The notes beneath the pieces were generated by a model, which did not search any database, was not told where the DNA came from, and was given only the letters and a program-made list of their open reading frames with translations. Of a DNA stretch of 64,000 nucleotides, positions 40,557 through 50,325 are shown in pieces (within the stretch, counting starts at the first letter, position 1; each line of letters opens with the position of its first letter). The DNA is from CAWFKS01 sp963816435 (GTDB taxonomy: Bacteria; Pseudomonadota; Alphaproteobacteria; Rhizobiales; Rhizobiaceae). The stretch spans positions 124,001-188,000 of the forward strand of contig CAWFKS010000018.1 in the NCBI GenBank assembly GCA_963816435.1, read 5' to 3'. A program made the position numbers and the translations under genes.

Positions 40557-41273
40557 ATGACGAGCCGGACATCTCCCCACGCCGCCTTTGCGAGACGGAC
40601 CGCCGCCTTCGCCACGATGCTCGCCCTTGCCGGCTGGTTCGGTGCCGCTCCCGCTTTTGCGCTCAGCGAGATCAAGCAGGAGGACGTTCCGCCCTCCCCC
40701 TCAATCACGTCGCAGCCGCTGCCGCCCCCGGCGGAAGCTCCGGCAGACGACGAGGCGCCGGCGCAGGACGGCGACAGCGCGCCGGCGGTCCAGTCCGCCG
40801 CACCGGTTCCCGAAGTCCTCTACGACACCAGCCAGCTGCCGGAGCCGGTTCGCATCCTGCGCGAAAAGATCATCGCGGCCTGCAAGGCGGGAGACCTCGA
40901 GGCACTGCGGCCGCTGCTCGGCACCGGCCAGGACGCCACCCAGCTCTCCTTCGGCGCGATCGAGGGAGACCCGCTCGACTTCCTGCGGCAGGCCTCGGGC
41001 GACGAGCAGGGCTACGAAATCCTCGCCATATTGGAGGAAGTGCTAGATGCGGGCTACGTCCACCTCGATGCGGGCACCCCGCAGGAACTCTATGTCTGGC
41101 CCTATTTCTTCGCAATGCCGCTGGAATCGCTGACGCCGCCGCAGAAGGTCGAGCTGTTCAAGCTCATCACGGCGGGGGATTTCGAGGAGATGAAGGGGTT
41201 CGGCGCCTACATCTTTTACCGCGTCGGCATCACGCCGGCCGGCCGCTGGGTGTTCTTCGTGGCGGGCGACTGA
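40557..41273 (+). CDS. Exported protein of unknown function
   Basis: A 238-residue protein with a signal peptide (FATMLALAGWFGAAPAFA), then a Pro/Ala-rich stretch to about residue 75, and a folded C-terminal part (LPEPVRILREKIIAACKAGD, ELYVWPYFFAMPLESL, GRWVFFVAGD). ATG at 40557 has GAGGG upstream; an ATG at 40530 is also in frame. The family is conserved in rhizobia as far as I recall, but has no known role. Confidence 0.65.
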   Translation: MTSRTSPHAAFARRTAAFATMLALAGWFGAAPAFALSEIKQEDVPPSPSITSQPLPPPAEAPADDEAPAQDGDSAPAVQSAAPVPEVLYDTSQLPEPVRILREKIIAACKAGDLEALRPLLGTGQDATQLSFGAIEGDPLDFLRQASGDEQGYEILAILEEVLDAGYVHLDAGTPQELYVWPYFFAMPLESLTPPQKVELFKLITAGDFEEMKGFGAYIFYRVGITPAGRWVFFVAGD

Positions 41274-41344
41274 ACAGCCGGCGGCGGCTTGCCGGGCGGC
41301 CCCACAGCGCCTACCTAGGGAGCCTTGCAACGAAGGCTCGCACC

Positions 41345-42211
41345 ATGCCAACCGTCCTGCTGCCCGACCGCGCGGTGATCGTCGTCGCCGGACCCGAGGC
41401 CGAGCATTTCCTGCAGAACATCGTCACGACGGACCTCTCCGCGCTCGGCGCGGATGAGGCCAAACCCGGCGCGCTGCTCACGCCGCAGGGCAAAATCCTG
41501 TTCGACTTCCTGATCTCGCGAAGCGGCGAAGATGCGTTCCGGCTCGATTGCCGCGCCGAGGCGGCCGACGATTTCGTTCGCCGCCTGACCCTCTACAAAC
41601 TGCGGGCCAAGGCCCAGATAGGCAAGCAGGATGAATCGCTTGTCGCCGCGCGCTGGCAGGACGATTCAAGTTCTTCCGAGACCGATTCGTCGTTGACTGC
41701 ACTCGCCGACCGGCGCTTTCCCGCCGATGCCGGCGTCGAACGGCTCTACGGCCCCTCGATCGACGGGGATGCGGACGAACGCGCCTGGCAGGAACTGCGC
41801 ATCCGCCATGGCGTCGCCGAGGGCGGCGCCGATTTCGCGCTGGGCGAAGCCTTTCCGCACGACGTGCTGCTCGACCAGATGCAGGGCGTCGGGTTCACCA
41901 AGGGCTGCTATGTCGGCCAGGAAGTCGTGTCGCGCATGCATCATCGCGGCACAGCCCGCCGCCGCGTGCTGATCGCGCAAGGCGCGCAACCGCTGCCGCC
42001 GCCGGGCACGGACCTCGTCGTGGAAGGCAAGCCGGTCGGAACGCTGGCCGGCGTCGCCGATCATTCGGGGCTGGCGCTGGCCCGCATCGACCGCGTCAAG
42101 GAAGCGATGGACGCGCGCAAGCCGATCATGGCCGGCAACGTCGAGGTGTCGCTGTCGATCCCCGAATGGGCGCGGTTCACCTTCCCCGAGGCTTCGGAGA
42201 GCGGCGAGTAA
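41345..42211 (+). CDS. ygfZ: YgfZ/CAF17-type tetrahydrofolate-dependent Fe-S assembly protein
   Basis: A GcvT-like folate-binding protein that supports iron-sulfur cluster maturation. The family signature KGCYVGQE is at about residues 186-193, followed by VVSRMHHRGTARRR. The 288-residue length and the N-terminal VVAGPEAEHFLQNIVTTDL are typical. Its TAA overlaps the ATG of the HD hydrolase gene by one base. Confidence 0.92.
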   Translation: MPTVLLPDRAVIVVAGPEAEHFLQNIVTTDLSALGADEAKPGALLTPQGKILFDFLISRSGEDAFRLDCRAEAADDFVRRLTLYKLRAKAQIGKQDESLVAARWQDDSSSSETDSSLTALADRRFPADAGVERLYGPSIDGDADERAWQELRIRHGVAEGGADFALGEAFPHDVLLDQMQGVGFTKGCYVGQEVVSRMHHRGTARRRVLIAQGAQPLPPPGTDLVVEGKPVGTLAGVADHSGLALARIDRVKEAMDARKPIMAGNVEVSLSIPEWARFTFPEASESGE

Positions 42212-42828
42212 TGCCGGATCGGGCCGGCGCACCGCCGCGCGCCTGGCAGCGCATGCTGTCGGGGCGGCGCCTCGACCTGCTCGATCCCTCGCCGCTCGAC
42301 GTCGAAATTACCGACATCGCGCACGGGCTGGCGCGCGTGTCGCGCTGGAACGGGCAGACGCGGGGCGACCATGCCTTCTCGGTGGCCCAGCATTCGCTGC
42401 TGGTGGAAGACATCTTCCGCGCATTGTCGCCTGCCGCGAAGCCCGCGGAACGCCTCGCCGCCCTGCTGCACGACGCCCCGGAATACGTCATCGGCGACAT
42501 GATCTCGCCCTTCAAGTCGGTCGTCGGCGGCGGCTACAAGGCGGTCGAGACGCGGCTGCAGAGGGCGATCCACCTGCGCTTCTCTTTGCCGCCTGATCCG
42601 CCTGCGACGCTTCTCAAGGCAATCAAGCGCGCCGACCAGGTCGCGGCCTATCTCGAGGCGACGCGGCTTGCCGGGTTCGCCGAGCAGGAGGCGCGGAAGT
42701 TCTTCGGCTTTCCGCGGGGCATCGACCCGACCGACTACGGCCTCCTGCCGAAACCGGCAAAGGCAATCGAGAAGGCGTTCCTGACTCGCTTCGAGAAGAT
42801 CGAGAAGCAACGCGGCAGCGACGCCTGA
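42211..42828 (+). CDS. HD-domain hydrolase (YfbR-like)
   Basis: A 205-residue HD phosphohydrolase, probably acting on deoxynucleoside monophosphates like YfbR. Metal ligands are visible in DHAFSVAQHSLLV, LLHDAPEYVIGDM and KRADQVAAYLEA. It is coupled to ygfZ by a TAATG overlap. Confidence 0.85.
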   Translation: MPDRAGAPPRAWQRMLSGRRLDLLDPSPLDVEITDIAHGLARVSRWNGQTRGDHAFSVAQHSLLVEDIFRALSPAAKPAERLAALLHDAPEYVIGDMISPFKSVVGGGYKAVETRLQRAIHLRFSLPPDPPATLLKAIKRADQVAAYLEATRLAGFAEQEARKFFGFPRGIDPTDYGLLPKPAKAIEKAFLTRFEKIEKQRGSDA

Positions 42829-42834
42829 GGCCGC

Positions 42835-43380
42835 CTAGCGGTGCTTCAGCCGTGCCGTGCGGAACACCCGGTCCCAGAAGCTCGACGTGACGCCGAAATA
42901 TGTGTCGGGGTCGTGATGGTGGTGCAGCGCGTGGCGCCGCTTCAGCCCGTAGAGATAGGTGGAATGCGCCGGATGCCAGTGATGCACCATGTGGTGCACG
43001 GTGATGTACCACAGATATCCCGCCATCAAGCCGGCCGAGACGGCACTGGCCACCGTGAAGCCGAAGATCAGGTAGATCGGCAGGAACCCGAACACCAGGT
43101 GCGCGGAAAGGCTGATCCAGGTCGGCGTGCCGAGGAGCTCCTTCTCGCGGGCGTGATGCTCGAAATGCATCTCCCGGATCTGTGGCGCCTCGTGGAAGAC
43201 GAACCGGTGGAGCAGGTATTCGAGCAGAGTCCACGACGCCAGGCACGCCGCGAACAGCGCCAACCACCTGGCGGCGCCGGCGGGGCTGGCCGTGGAAGCC
43301 AGGCCGGCCATCGCAAGCGCGGCGGTTGCAACGGGATAAACGACGAAGTCGGTGTAATAGCCGAAGCGCGTCAGAACCAT
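42835..43380 (-). CDS. Fatty acid hydroxylase / sterol desaturase family protein
   Basis: A 181-residue di-iron membrane enzyme. The His clusters are LLHRFVFHEA, MHFEHHAREKE, VHHMVHHWHPAH and RHALHHHHD, the pattern of the PF04116 family. Three or four hydrophobic segments lie between them. The substrate, perhaps a fatty acid of lipid A or a carotenoid, cannot be told. It converges with the HD hydrolase gene. Confidence 0.87.
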   Translation of the reverse strand: MVLTRFGYYTDFVVYPVATAALAMAGLASTASPAGAARWLALFAACLASWTLLEYLLHRFVFHEAPQIREMHFEHHAREKELLGTPTWISLSAHLVFGFLPIYLIFGFTVASAVSAGLMAGYLWYITVHHMVHHWHPAHSTYLYGLKRRHALHHHHDPDTYFGVTSSFWDRVFRTARLKHR

Positions 43381-43534
43381 GCGGTGCTTTCTTTCGACTC
43401 CCGTGCGGCAGGATCAGGCTGCATTCCCGAGTTGCCGGACCGCTTACGCGCGGTCGCCCCCGCTAGAGACTAATAAATATTAACATGTTGCCACAGCGTA
43501 GCCCATGCGGCGAATGAGTACGACACAAATCATT

Positions 43535-44992
43535 TCATCGTCCCGGCCGATCCAGCCTGTCGATGAACCACTGGGTCAGCTTGGTCCAGACTTCGTCCTT
43601 TTCGCCCGAATCCTCGCAGCCGTGGTCGAGGTTGGGATTGTCGTTGACCTCGATGACGTAGACGCCCTCCGGCGTTTCCTTGAGATCGACGCCATAGAGC
43701 CCGTCGCCGATGCAGCGCGCCGCTGCCACCGCCGTCTCGATCACCTTCATGGGCGCGTTGTTGAGCGTGAAGGTGCGGAAACCGCCCTCGTCCGGCTTGC
43801 CACGCCGGTCGTGATTGACGATCTGCCAGTGCTTCTTGGCCATCAGGTACTGCACGACGAACAGCGGCTCGCCGCCGAGCACCCCGACGCGCCAGTCGAA
43901 CTCGGTGGGCAGGTATTTCTGCGCGATCAAGAGGTCGGAATCCTCCAGCCACCGCGTCGCCAGCGCCTTCAGCTCGGCCAGGTTGGCGGCCTTCTTGACG
44001 CCGCGCGAAAAGGCGCTGTCGGGGATCTTGAGCACCAGCGGAAAACCGAGCAGGTCGGCCGCCGGCTGCAGGTCGCTCTGGCCGGCGATCATCACCGTCG
44101 GCGGCACCGGCACGCGGTTGGCCGTCATCAGTTCGTTGAGATAGACCTTGTTGGTGCAGCGGATCATCGACAACGGATCGTCGATGACCGGCATGCCCTC
44201 CTGCTGGGCGCGCCGGGCGAAGCGGTAGGTGTGGTTGGAGATCGACGTCGTCTCGCGGATGAACAGCGCGTCGTAGTTGGCGAGCTTGGCGAGGTCCTTC
44301 CTGGTGATCGGCTCGACCTCGACCCCCATCTTCTCCGCCACCCGAGCCCAGTGCCTGAGCGACCCGACCATCGAGGGCGGCAGTTCCTCGGCGGGGTCGA
44401 TGAGCGTGGCGAAGCTGTAGCGCGCCGGCGTGCGCGTGCGCGAATCGCGCCACTCGCGGCTGGTGTAGGCTTCCAGGCTCTCCAGGAAGCGCGGCCGGTC
44501 GTGATCGTGGACGCGGCCGAGCGGCAGCAGCGCGATGCGGCGGATCGAGGCCCATTCGCCGTCGGTGATCGTCACCTCCAGGGCCGGAGCCCGGAACCAG
44601 TCGAACAGCAGCCGGGAAAACCGGTCCCATGCCTTGGTGGGGCCGATGCCGAAGAAGATCGTCACCTTCTCGGGAAAGCCGCCGACATTCTTGCGCGTCC
44701 TGTTGAGCGCCTGCTCGAGCTCCGGCAGGGCATGCTCGTAGAGCTTCTTCTCCGACAGGTCGATCATCGTCTCGACCGACGGAATGACCTTGTGCCCGCG
44801 CGAACTCGCCAGCAGCGAGGCATAATAGCCGCGCGACTGGTAGCCGTAGGAATTGGAGAGGTTGATGAGCTTCGGTCGCTGCCCCTTGAACAGCGCCGGA
44901 TGGGCGAGATAGTCGCGATTGGTGATGAGCTTGTGCGGCGTGGCGGCGTGGTCGAGATCGTTCTGTCGGCCGGTCAGTATCACCCAGGTCAT
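43535..44992 (-). CDS. RimK-type ATP-grasp ligase with N-terminal RLAN-like domain
   Basis: A 485-residue amide-forming ligase. The N-terminal half (about 1-190, LINLSNSYGYQSRGYYASLL) resembles the RLAN domain found before some RimK-like enzymes; the C-terminal ATP-grasp (about 290-475) has PVPPTVMI, FPLVLKIPDSAFSRGVKK, LIAQKYLPTEFDWRVGVLGG and the metal site VIEVNDNPNLDHG. Its ATG overlaps the stop of the GNAT-C39 gene (ATGA). The acceptor peptide or protein is not known. Confidence 0.85.
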   Translation of the reverse strand: MTWVILTGRQNDLDHAATPHKLITNRDYLAHPALFKGQRPKLINLSNSYGYQSRGYYASLLASSRGHKVIPSVETMIDLSEKKLYEHALPELEQALNRTRKNVGGFPEKVTIFFGIGPTKAWDRFSRLLFDWFRAPALEVTITDGEWASIRRIALLPLGRVHDHDRPRFLESLEAYTSREWRDSRTRTPARYSFATLIDPAEELPPSMVGSLRHWARVAEKMGVEVEPITRKDLAKLANYDALFIRETTSISNHTYRFARRAQQEGMPVIDDPLSMIRCTNKVYLNELMTANRVPVPPTVMIAGQSDLQPAADLLGFPLVLKIPDSAFSRGVKKAANLAELKALATRWLEDSDLLIAQKYLPTEFDWRVGVLGGEPLFVVQYLMAKKHWQIVNHDRRGKPDEGGFRTFTLNNAPMKVIETAVAAARCIGDGLYGVDLKETPEGVYVIEVNDNPNLDHGCEDSGEKDEVWTKLTQWFIDRLDRPGR

Positions 44993-46087
44993 TTTGCCCG
45001 TTTCTCTCCCACGATGACCGCGGCCCTCAGCCGCCGGCCGAATTGCGCCATACCCATGAAGGCGTCGTAAGGCACCGGAATGTTGGCGGCGTCCGCCTTG
45101 GTCTCGCCGCGCTCGTCCTCGACCCACGGATCATGGATGATGATGTGATCGCCGTCATCGCCGATCGCCAGCACCCAGTGCGGCACCTTCTTGCCGAACA
45201 TCAGGTAGCCGCTGACCAGCACGATGACCAGCTTGCCCGCCGCCAGCGCCTGCCTGACGTCGTCGAGCGAAAAGGCGCGGTAGGAGACGGGAATGCCGTA
45301 TTCGTCCGCCCTTCGTCGAAAATCCACCTGCGCGAGTTCCATGACGCGGCGCTTTTCCTCGCTCCTGACGGACTGCAGGAACAGCGCGCCGTGAAACGAA
45401 ACCACGATCTCGGCCGAAAGCCCGTTCTCGTACGCGGCAACCGCCAGGCCGAAGGGCTCGCAGCCGCCCGGTCCCGACATCATGAAGACGGTCGTCGCCT
45501 CGCGCCACAGCCGGATCTCCATCACCTCGTCGGGAACGAAGCCGGGCTGGTAGTGACCCATCGCCATCATCAGGCAACTCGGGCCGCAGGTGAAATCGGC
45601 GGACTGCTCGAAATAAGGCACCTTCGTCGCCAGCGGACTTTTCGCCGCGCAGCAGCTTCTCGTAGCGCAGCGCCGTGGCGCCGTCCTCATAGTAGCTGGT
45701 CTCGCGGCCGATGCGGCGGTAGCCGTTCTTTTCATAGAGAGCGATGGCGCGCGCATTGTCCTCGCGCACTTCGAGACGCAGCAGCATGCGGTCGTGCTCG
45801 TAGGCCGTCTCCTCGGCGGCGGCGAGCAGCGCGCGGCCCGTGCCTTTTCGGCTGTCGGGATGGGCGGCCAGCGAATAGAGCCTTGCAACGGCGCTGCCGG
45901 TGCGAAACAGCACCATGCAATAGCCGACGGCGTGGCCGTCCTGCTCGGCGATCAGCGTCTCGGCAGTGTCGCGCTCGATGAGCTGGCGAAAAGACCGGCG
46001 GGATATCCGGTCGCCGGAAAAGACGGCGTTCTCAATTGCGACGAGCGCATCGAGATCGGACGACCGGGCAGACCGGATGTCGGGCAT
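44989..46087 (-). CDS. GNAT acetyltransferase fused to C39-like peptidase, frameshifted
   Basis: Residues 1-145 are a GNAT domain (VARLYSLAAHPDSRKGTGRA is the acetyl-CoA loop region; RLEVREDNARAIALYEKNGY). One extra base near 45648 joins it to a C39-like papain-fold peptidase: FEQSADFTCGPSCLMMAM holds the catalytic Cys, HWVLAIG the His and IIHDPW the Asp. Restored length about 365 residues. I choose ATG at 46087 (MPDIRSARSS); the frame is open upstream to 46240. It is coupled to the RimK-type ligase, so the pair probably trims and modifies the same peptide. Confidence 0.8.
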
Positions 46088-46289
46088 GGAAGGCGGGCTA
46101 CCTCGCTCGGCGCCGCCAGCCTGCGAAGCTTCCCCGGCGCAAGAGAGCGCTAACGCTCCGGCATTGCGGCCGAATTGCGGCGGCAAGACGCCGCCACCCC
46201 CGCTTTCGCGCGCCTTGCCCTTTGGCGCCAGCGACTTCATCTTCGCCTCCAGCGAATCCCACCGCCCACAGGGAGCTTAGCCAAAGCTG

Positions 46290-47274
46290 ATGAATATCGA
46301 CACTGCCTCCATGATCGACGGCGCCGAAGCGGCGATCGACCAGGCTGCTGCACTGGCCGTCACCTATTCCTTCTCGGTTGTCGGTGCCGTGATCCTGCTG
46401 ATTGCCGGCTGGATCGTCGCCGGGCTGGTGGAGCGTTGGGTCGCGGCAGGGCTCGGCCGCATTCGCGGCTTCGACGTCACGCTGACGCGCTTCCTGTCGA
46501 AGACGGCGCGCTACGGCATCCTGATCATGGTGGGCGTCACGGTGCTCGCACAGTTCGGCGTGCAGACCGCCAGCATCCTGGCCGCCCTCGGCGCCGCCGG
46601 CCTGGCGATCGGCCTGGCCTTGCAGGGCACGCTGCAGAACATCGCCGCCGGCATCATGCTGCTGGTGCTGAAGCCGTTCCGCGTCGGGGAATACGTCGCG
46701 GCGGGCAACATCGCCGGCACGGTGCAGGACATCGGCCTGTTCGCCACCGAGCTCAAGACCTATCGACGGCATCTTCGTGCTGGCGCCCAACAGCCAGCTC
46801 TGGAACACCGCAGGTGACGAACTACACGCGCAACCCCAGCCGCATGCAGCGCATCGAGGTCGGCATCTCCTACGACGACGACATCGATCTCGCCCAGAAG
46901 ACGCTGCTGGACCTTGCGACCGGCGACGCGCGGGTGCTGCAAGGACCCGGCCCCCAGCGTCTTCGTCTCCAGCCCTCGGCGACAACTCGGTCAACGTCAC
47001 CCTGCGCTACTGGACCGTCGGCACCGACTGGTGGCAGACGAAGCTCGACATGACTAAATGGGCAAAGCAGGCATTCGACGCCAAGGGACTGACGATTCCC
47101 TTCCCGCAGCGCGACGTCCACTTCTACCCTGCCGACGAAGCCAGCACGTCCGGAGACCAGAATGCGAAGACAGTCACGGCAGCATCCGCAAAGACAGGCA
47201 AGACGGCAGGCGCGAAGGCTGGCGGCAGCAGCCGTGCTGCTGGCCGCAAGCGCGCTGCCGGCGCTCGCGGCTGA
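46290..47274 (+). CDS. MscS-type mechanosensitive channel, four frameshifts
   Basis: A small MscS channel with three membrane helices; the pore-lining helix is LAALGAAGLAIGLALQGTLQ, followed by the beta domain PFRVGEYVAAGNIAGTVQDI. Four extra bases (near 46764, 46812, 46945 and 46972) break TYDGIFVLAPNSQLWN, VTNYTRNPSRMQRIEVG, and LGDNSVNVTLRYW into successive frames. The restored length is about 326 residues, but the last 35 codons overlap the next gene's signal peptide and look unlike channel sequence, so the true stop may be nearer 47160. Confidence 0.85.
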
Positions 47275-47521
47275 CTGCGCGCCATCGACCAGCGTCCGCT
47301 ATGGCGAGACGGCCGAGCAGATCGCGCAGCGCTGCGGCATCAATGTCGAGAAGCTCAAGGCCGCCAATCCCGGCATGATCGACGGGACGACGAAAAACGG
47401 CACCTTCATCCAGGTGCCGCGGCCCGACCTGCCGTCGCCTAAGATCACGATCGGCGGCAACCGCGGCATCGTTGTGCCGCGCGCCCCCTCGCCGGCCATA
47501 CTTCAGCCGACGGGCTCCTGA
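47162..47521 (+). CDS. Secreted LysM-like peptidoglycan-binding protein
   Basis: A 119-residue protein with a strongly basic signal peptide (RLAAAAVLLAASALPALAAD) and one LysM-like motif (RYGETAEQIAQRCGINVEKL, AANPGMIDG, GTFIQVP). It likely sits in the periplasm bound to the wall. Its start overlaps the end of the mscS frame as written. Confidence 0.7.
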   Translation: MRRQSRQHPQRQARRQARRLAAAAVLLAASALPALAADCAPSTSVRYGETAEQIAQRCGINVEKLKAANPGMIDGTTKNGTFIQVPRPDLPSPKITIGGNRGIVVPRAPSPAILQPTGS

Positions 47522-47724
47522 AGCTGCGGGATTGATTCGCGCACGACCCTATAAGCCGATGATCCTGCTGACTTTTTGGTTGCGCCCGTCGTGTCGTCGC
47601 GCTTCCCTAGGTGGACAAGCGCCTCGATCCATCAGTTTCGCTGAACGTTCGTCTCGATCAATTCACTTGAAGATGCCTGGCGGCGGGATAGAAATATCGG
47701 CTCCCGAACCGCAGAGGCTTCGCC

Positions 47725-48960
47725 ATGCCTTCCTCCCTGCCGCAGCAACGCCGCGACCCCGGCATTCCCTGGCTGATCGTCATCTGCGGCTGCATCATCG
47801 CCGCACTTACCTTCGGGCCGCGCTCGGCCATGGGCTTCTTCCAGCTGCCGATGCTGGCCGAAAAGGGCTGGGACCGCACCACGTTCGGCCTCGCCATGGC
47901 AATCCAGAACCTGATGTGGGGTCTCGGCCAACCGTTTTTCGGCGCGATCGCCGACCGGTTCGGCACCTGGCGGGTGCTCGCGCTGTCGGGCATCGTCTAC
48001 GCGGTCGGGCTGGTCATGATGGCGACGGCGGATTCCGAACTCGCGCTGCATGTCGGCGGCGGCGTGATGGTCGGCCTCGGCGTGGCCGCGGGCTCGTTCT
48101 CCATCGTCATGGCCGCCTTCGCCCGCAATGTCGGGCCCGAGCGGCGCACGATGGTGTTCGGCATCGGCACGGCCGCGGGCTCTGCCGGCATGTTCGTCTT
48201 CGCGCCGATCACGCAGGGGCTGATCAGCGCCTACGGCTGGTCGGACACGCTGATCTACATGGGCGCGGCGATGCTGGTCATCCCGCTGCTCGCCATTCCG
48301 CTGACCGGCAATGCCTCGACCGGCCGCGTCGCCCTTGCCGATGCCGAGCAGACCATCGCGGCGGCGCTGCGCGAGGCATTCTCGCATTCGAGCTACCTGC
48401 TGCTGGTATCGGGCTTCTTCGTCTGCGGCTTTCAGGTCGCCTTCATCACCGCGCACTTCCCCGCCTATATCGGCGACCTGGGCATCGCTCCGGTCTACGC
48501 CGTCGTCGCTCTGGCGCTGATCGGGTTCTTCAACATCATCGGCTCGCTCAGCGCCGGTTTCATCGGGCAGCGGCAGTCCAAGTCGATGCTGCTGGTGGCG
48601 ATCTATCTCGGTCGTGCAGTCGCGATCACCGTGTTCCTGCTGCTGCCGCAGACGCCGACTTCCGTCATCGCCTTCGCGATCGTGATGGGCCTGTTGTGGC
48701 TGGCGACCGTTCCGCCGACCAATGGGCTGGTCGCGGTGATGTTCGGGACCCGCTATCTCGGCCTGCTTGGCGGCCTGGTCTTCCTGTCGCACCAGGTCGG
48801 GTCGTTCCTCGGCGTGTGGCTCGGCGGCTACCTTCACGACGTGTTCGGCACCTACAACCCGGTGTGGTGGCTCGGCGTGGCGCTCAGCCTGTTCGCGGCG
48901 GCCGTGCACTGGCCGATCAAGGATGCGCCGGTCGCACGCCTGGTCGTGCCGGCGGAATAA
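47725..48960 (+). CDS. Major facilitator superfamily transporter
   Basis: A 411-residue, twelve-helix transporter. The MFS loop motif after helix 2 is GAIADRFGTWRVLALSG. The overall pattern (GPRSAMGFFQLPMLAEKGWD; a second half with GFFNIIGSLSAGFIGQR) resembles the oxalate/formate or monocarboxylate-type MFS group, but the substrate is unknown. It ends one base before the thioesterase stop on the other strand. Confidence 0.85.
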   Translation: MPSSLPQQRRDPGIPWLIVICGCIIAALTFGPRSAMGFFQLPMLAEKGWDRTTFGLAMAIQNLMWGLGQPFFGAIADRFGTWRVLALSGIVYAVGLVMMATADSELALHVGGGVMVGLGVAAGSFSIVMAAFARNVGPERRTMVFGIGTAAGSAGMFVFAPITQGLISAYGWSDTLIYMGAAMLVIPLLAIPLTGNASTGRVALADAEQTIAAALREAFSHSSYLLLVSGFFVCGFQVAFITAHFPAYIGDLGIAPVYAVVALALIGFFNIIGSLSAGFIGQRQSKSMLLVAIYLGRAVAITVFLLLPQTPTSVIAFAIVMGLLWLATVPPTNGLVAVMFGTRYLGLLGGLVFLSHQVGSFLGVWLGGYLHDVFGTYNPVWWLGVALSLFAAAVHWPIKDAPVARLVVPAE

Positions 48961-49479
48961 TCAGCGCGGCCTGAGATTTTCAGCCGGGAAGATCGAGCAG
49001 GTTTCGGTGCCGAAGGCGAGAAGCTTGCCGTCGGCATCGCGCAGCCGAGCTTCGGACACGGCCGTGGTCCGGCCCCTGTGCACCACTGTGCCTTCGCAGT
49101 CGACAACGCCGGTCTTCGTCGTCACCGGGCGGATCAGGTTCACCTTGAACTCGGCGGTGGTGTAGGCCTCGCCCTTGCCGAGCAGCGTCTGCACCGCGCA
49201 GGCGAGTGCCGAATCCATGATCGTCGCCGTCCACCCGCCATGGACGCTGCCGAGCGGATTGAGGTGCCGCTCCGACGGCAGGCCGCGAAACACAGCCCTG
49301 CCCTCGCCCACTTCCACCAGGGCGAAATTGAGCCGCGCTCCGATCGGCGGCGCCGGATAGTGGCCGTCGATCACCCGCTGGAGCAGTTCCAGCCCGGTGA
49401 ACTCGAAGAGTTCCTCGAACGGAATGGTGCCGACGCCGCGCGGTGCGACGTGGCCCGGAAACAGCTCGATCTCGCTCAC
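48961..49479 (-). CDS. PaaI family hotdog thioesterase
   Basis: A 172-residue hotdog-fold acyl-CoA thioesterase. The family pattern NPLGSVHGGWTATIMDSAL carries the active-site region. Its GTG start overlaps the recO stop (GTGA), so it is coupled to recO. The acyl substrate is not known. Confidence 0.87.
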   Translation of the reverse strand: MSEIELFPGHVAPRGVGTIPFEELFEFTGLELLQRVIDGHYPAPPIGARLNFALVEVGEGRAVFRGLPSERHLNPLGSVHGGWTATIMDSALACAVQTLLGKGEAYTTAEFKVNLIRPVTTKTGVVDCEGTVVHRGRTTAVSEARLRDADGKLLAFGTETCSIFPAENLRPR

Positions 49480-50234
49480 GCTGCGTGTTCTCCGTTGGCG
49501 TCCTGTCTCGAAAGCTCGCGCCTGAGCGTGCCGATGAATCCGGCGCGCGCCTCCGGCTCGTCGATGCCGCGCGGCTCGTAGACGTGGCGGTGCAGGAAGT
49601 AACCAGTGAGCCGGAAGGCGTCCTCGAACCCCGTCAGCCCACCGCGCTGGCCGGAGCCTGCCCGCAGGAAGGACGGCAGCGCCAGCATCTTGTCATGCCA
49701 TGGCCTGCCCGCCTCACGGGACACCGCGCGGCCGGTCTTCGGCGACACGTAGGCGAGGTCCTCGCGCGTGCCGGTGGCGGCGCATTGCGCGAGGTCGAGC
49801 CCGAAGCCGAGTTCGTCGAGAAGCAGCAATTCGAAACGCACGATCAGTTCGGCGGCGCCGGCCGGATCTTCCAGATGGCCGATCAGCAGTTCCAGCGTCT
49901 CGAACAGGTTTTCATGCGGGTCACGCTCGGGCAGCAGCCTCAGATGGGCGGCCAGCATCTGCAGACCGTAGACGGCCGAGGCGCTCTCCAGCAGACGTGC
50001 CGCGTTGAGCGCCACCGGTTCGACGGAAAAGTTGCCGAGATGCTCGTCGAGCCGCGCCCGCCAGACGAGCTCCACCCGGTTTCCGGCCTGCAGCACCGGC
50101 CGCTGCGCGCGCGAGCGGCCGCCGCGCACGAGGCCGAGATGGCGCCCGTGGCGTCGTGTCATCGCCTCGACGATGACGCTGGTCTCGCCGTGGCGGCGGC
50201 TGCCCAGGATGATTCCCTCGTCGCGCCATTCCAT
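49476..50234 (-). CDS. recO: DNA repair protein RecO
   Basis: RecO loads RecA onto gapped DNA together with RecF/RecR. ATG at 50234 (MEWRDEGIILGSRRHGETSV) gives the usual N-terminal OB fold; the longer frame upstream has no family match. The 252-residue length is typical. In rhizobia recO usually follows era; here the MarR/GNAT gene, on the other strand, separates them. Confidence 0.92.
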   Translation of the reverse strand: MEWRDEGIILGSRRHGETSVIVEAMTRRHGRHLGLVRGGRSRAQRPVLQAGNRVELVWRARLDEHLGNFSVEPVALNAARLLESASAVYGLQMLAAHLRLLPERDPHENLFETLELLIGHLEDPAGAAELIVRFELLLLDELGFGLDLAQCAATGTREDLAYVSPKTGRAVSREAGRPWHDKMLALPSFLRAGSGQRGGLTGFEDAFRLTGYFLHRHVYEPRGIDEPEARAGFIGTLRRELSRQDANGEHAA

Positions 50235-50308
50235 GGCCGCGACCTTTTCACCGGATTGGACCGGATGGCAAGGCGCACGTGTCAGCATGCTTGCGCGCCG
50301 GATTTTAC

Positions 50309-50322
50309 CTGACTAAAGTCAG
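50309..50322. promoter_or_regulatory. Palindrome before the MarR/GNAT gene, putative operator
   Basis: CTGACT and AGTCAG, perfectly complementary with a 2-base centre AA, end 3 bases before the ATG at 50326. MarR-type regulators bind short palindromes of this kind at their own promoters. Confidence 0.5.
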
Positions 50323-50325
50323 AGA

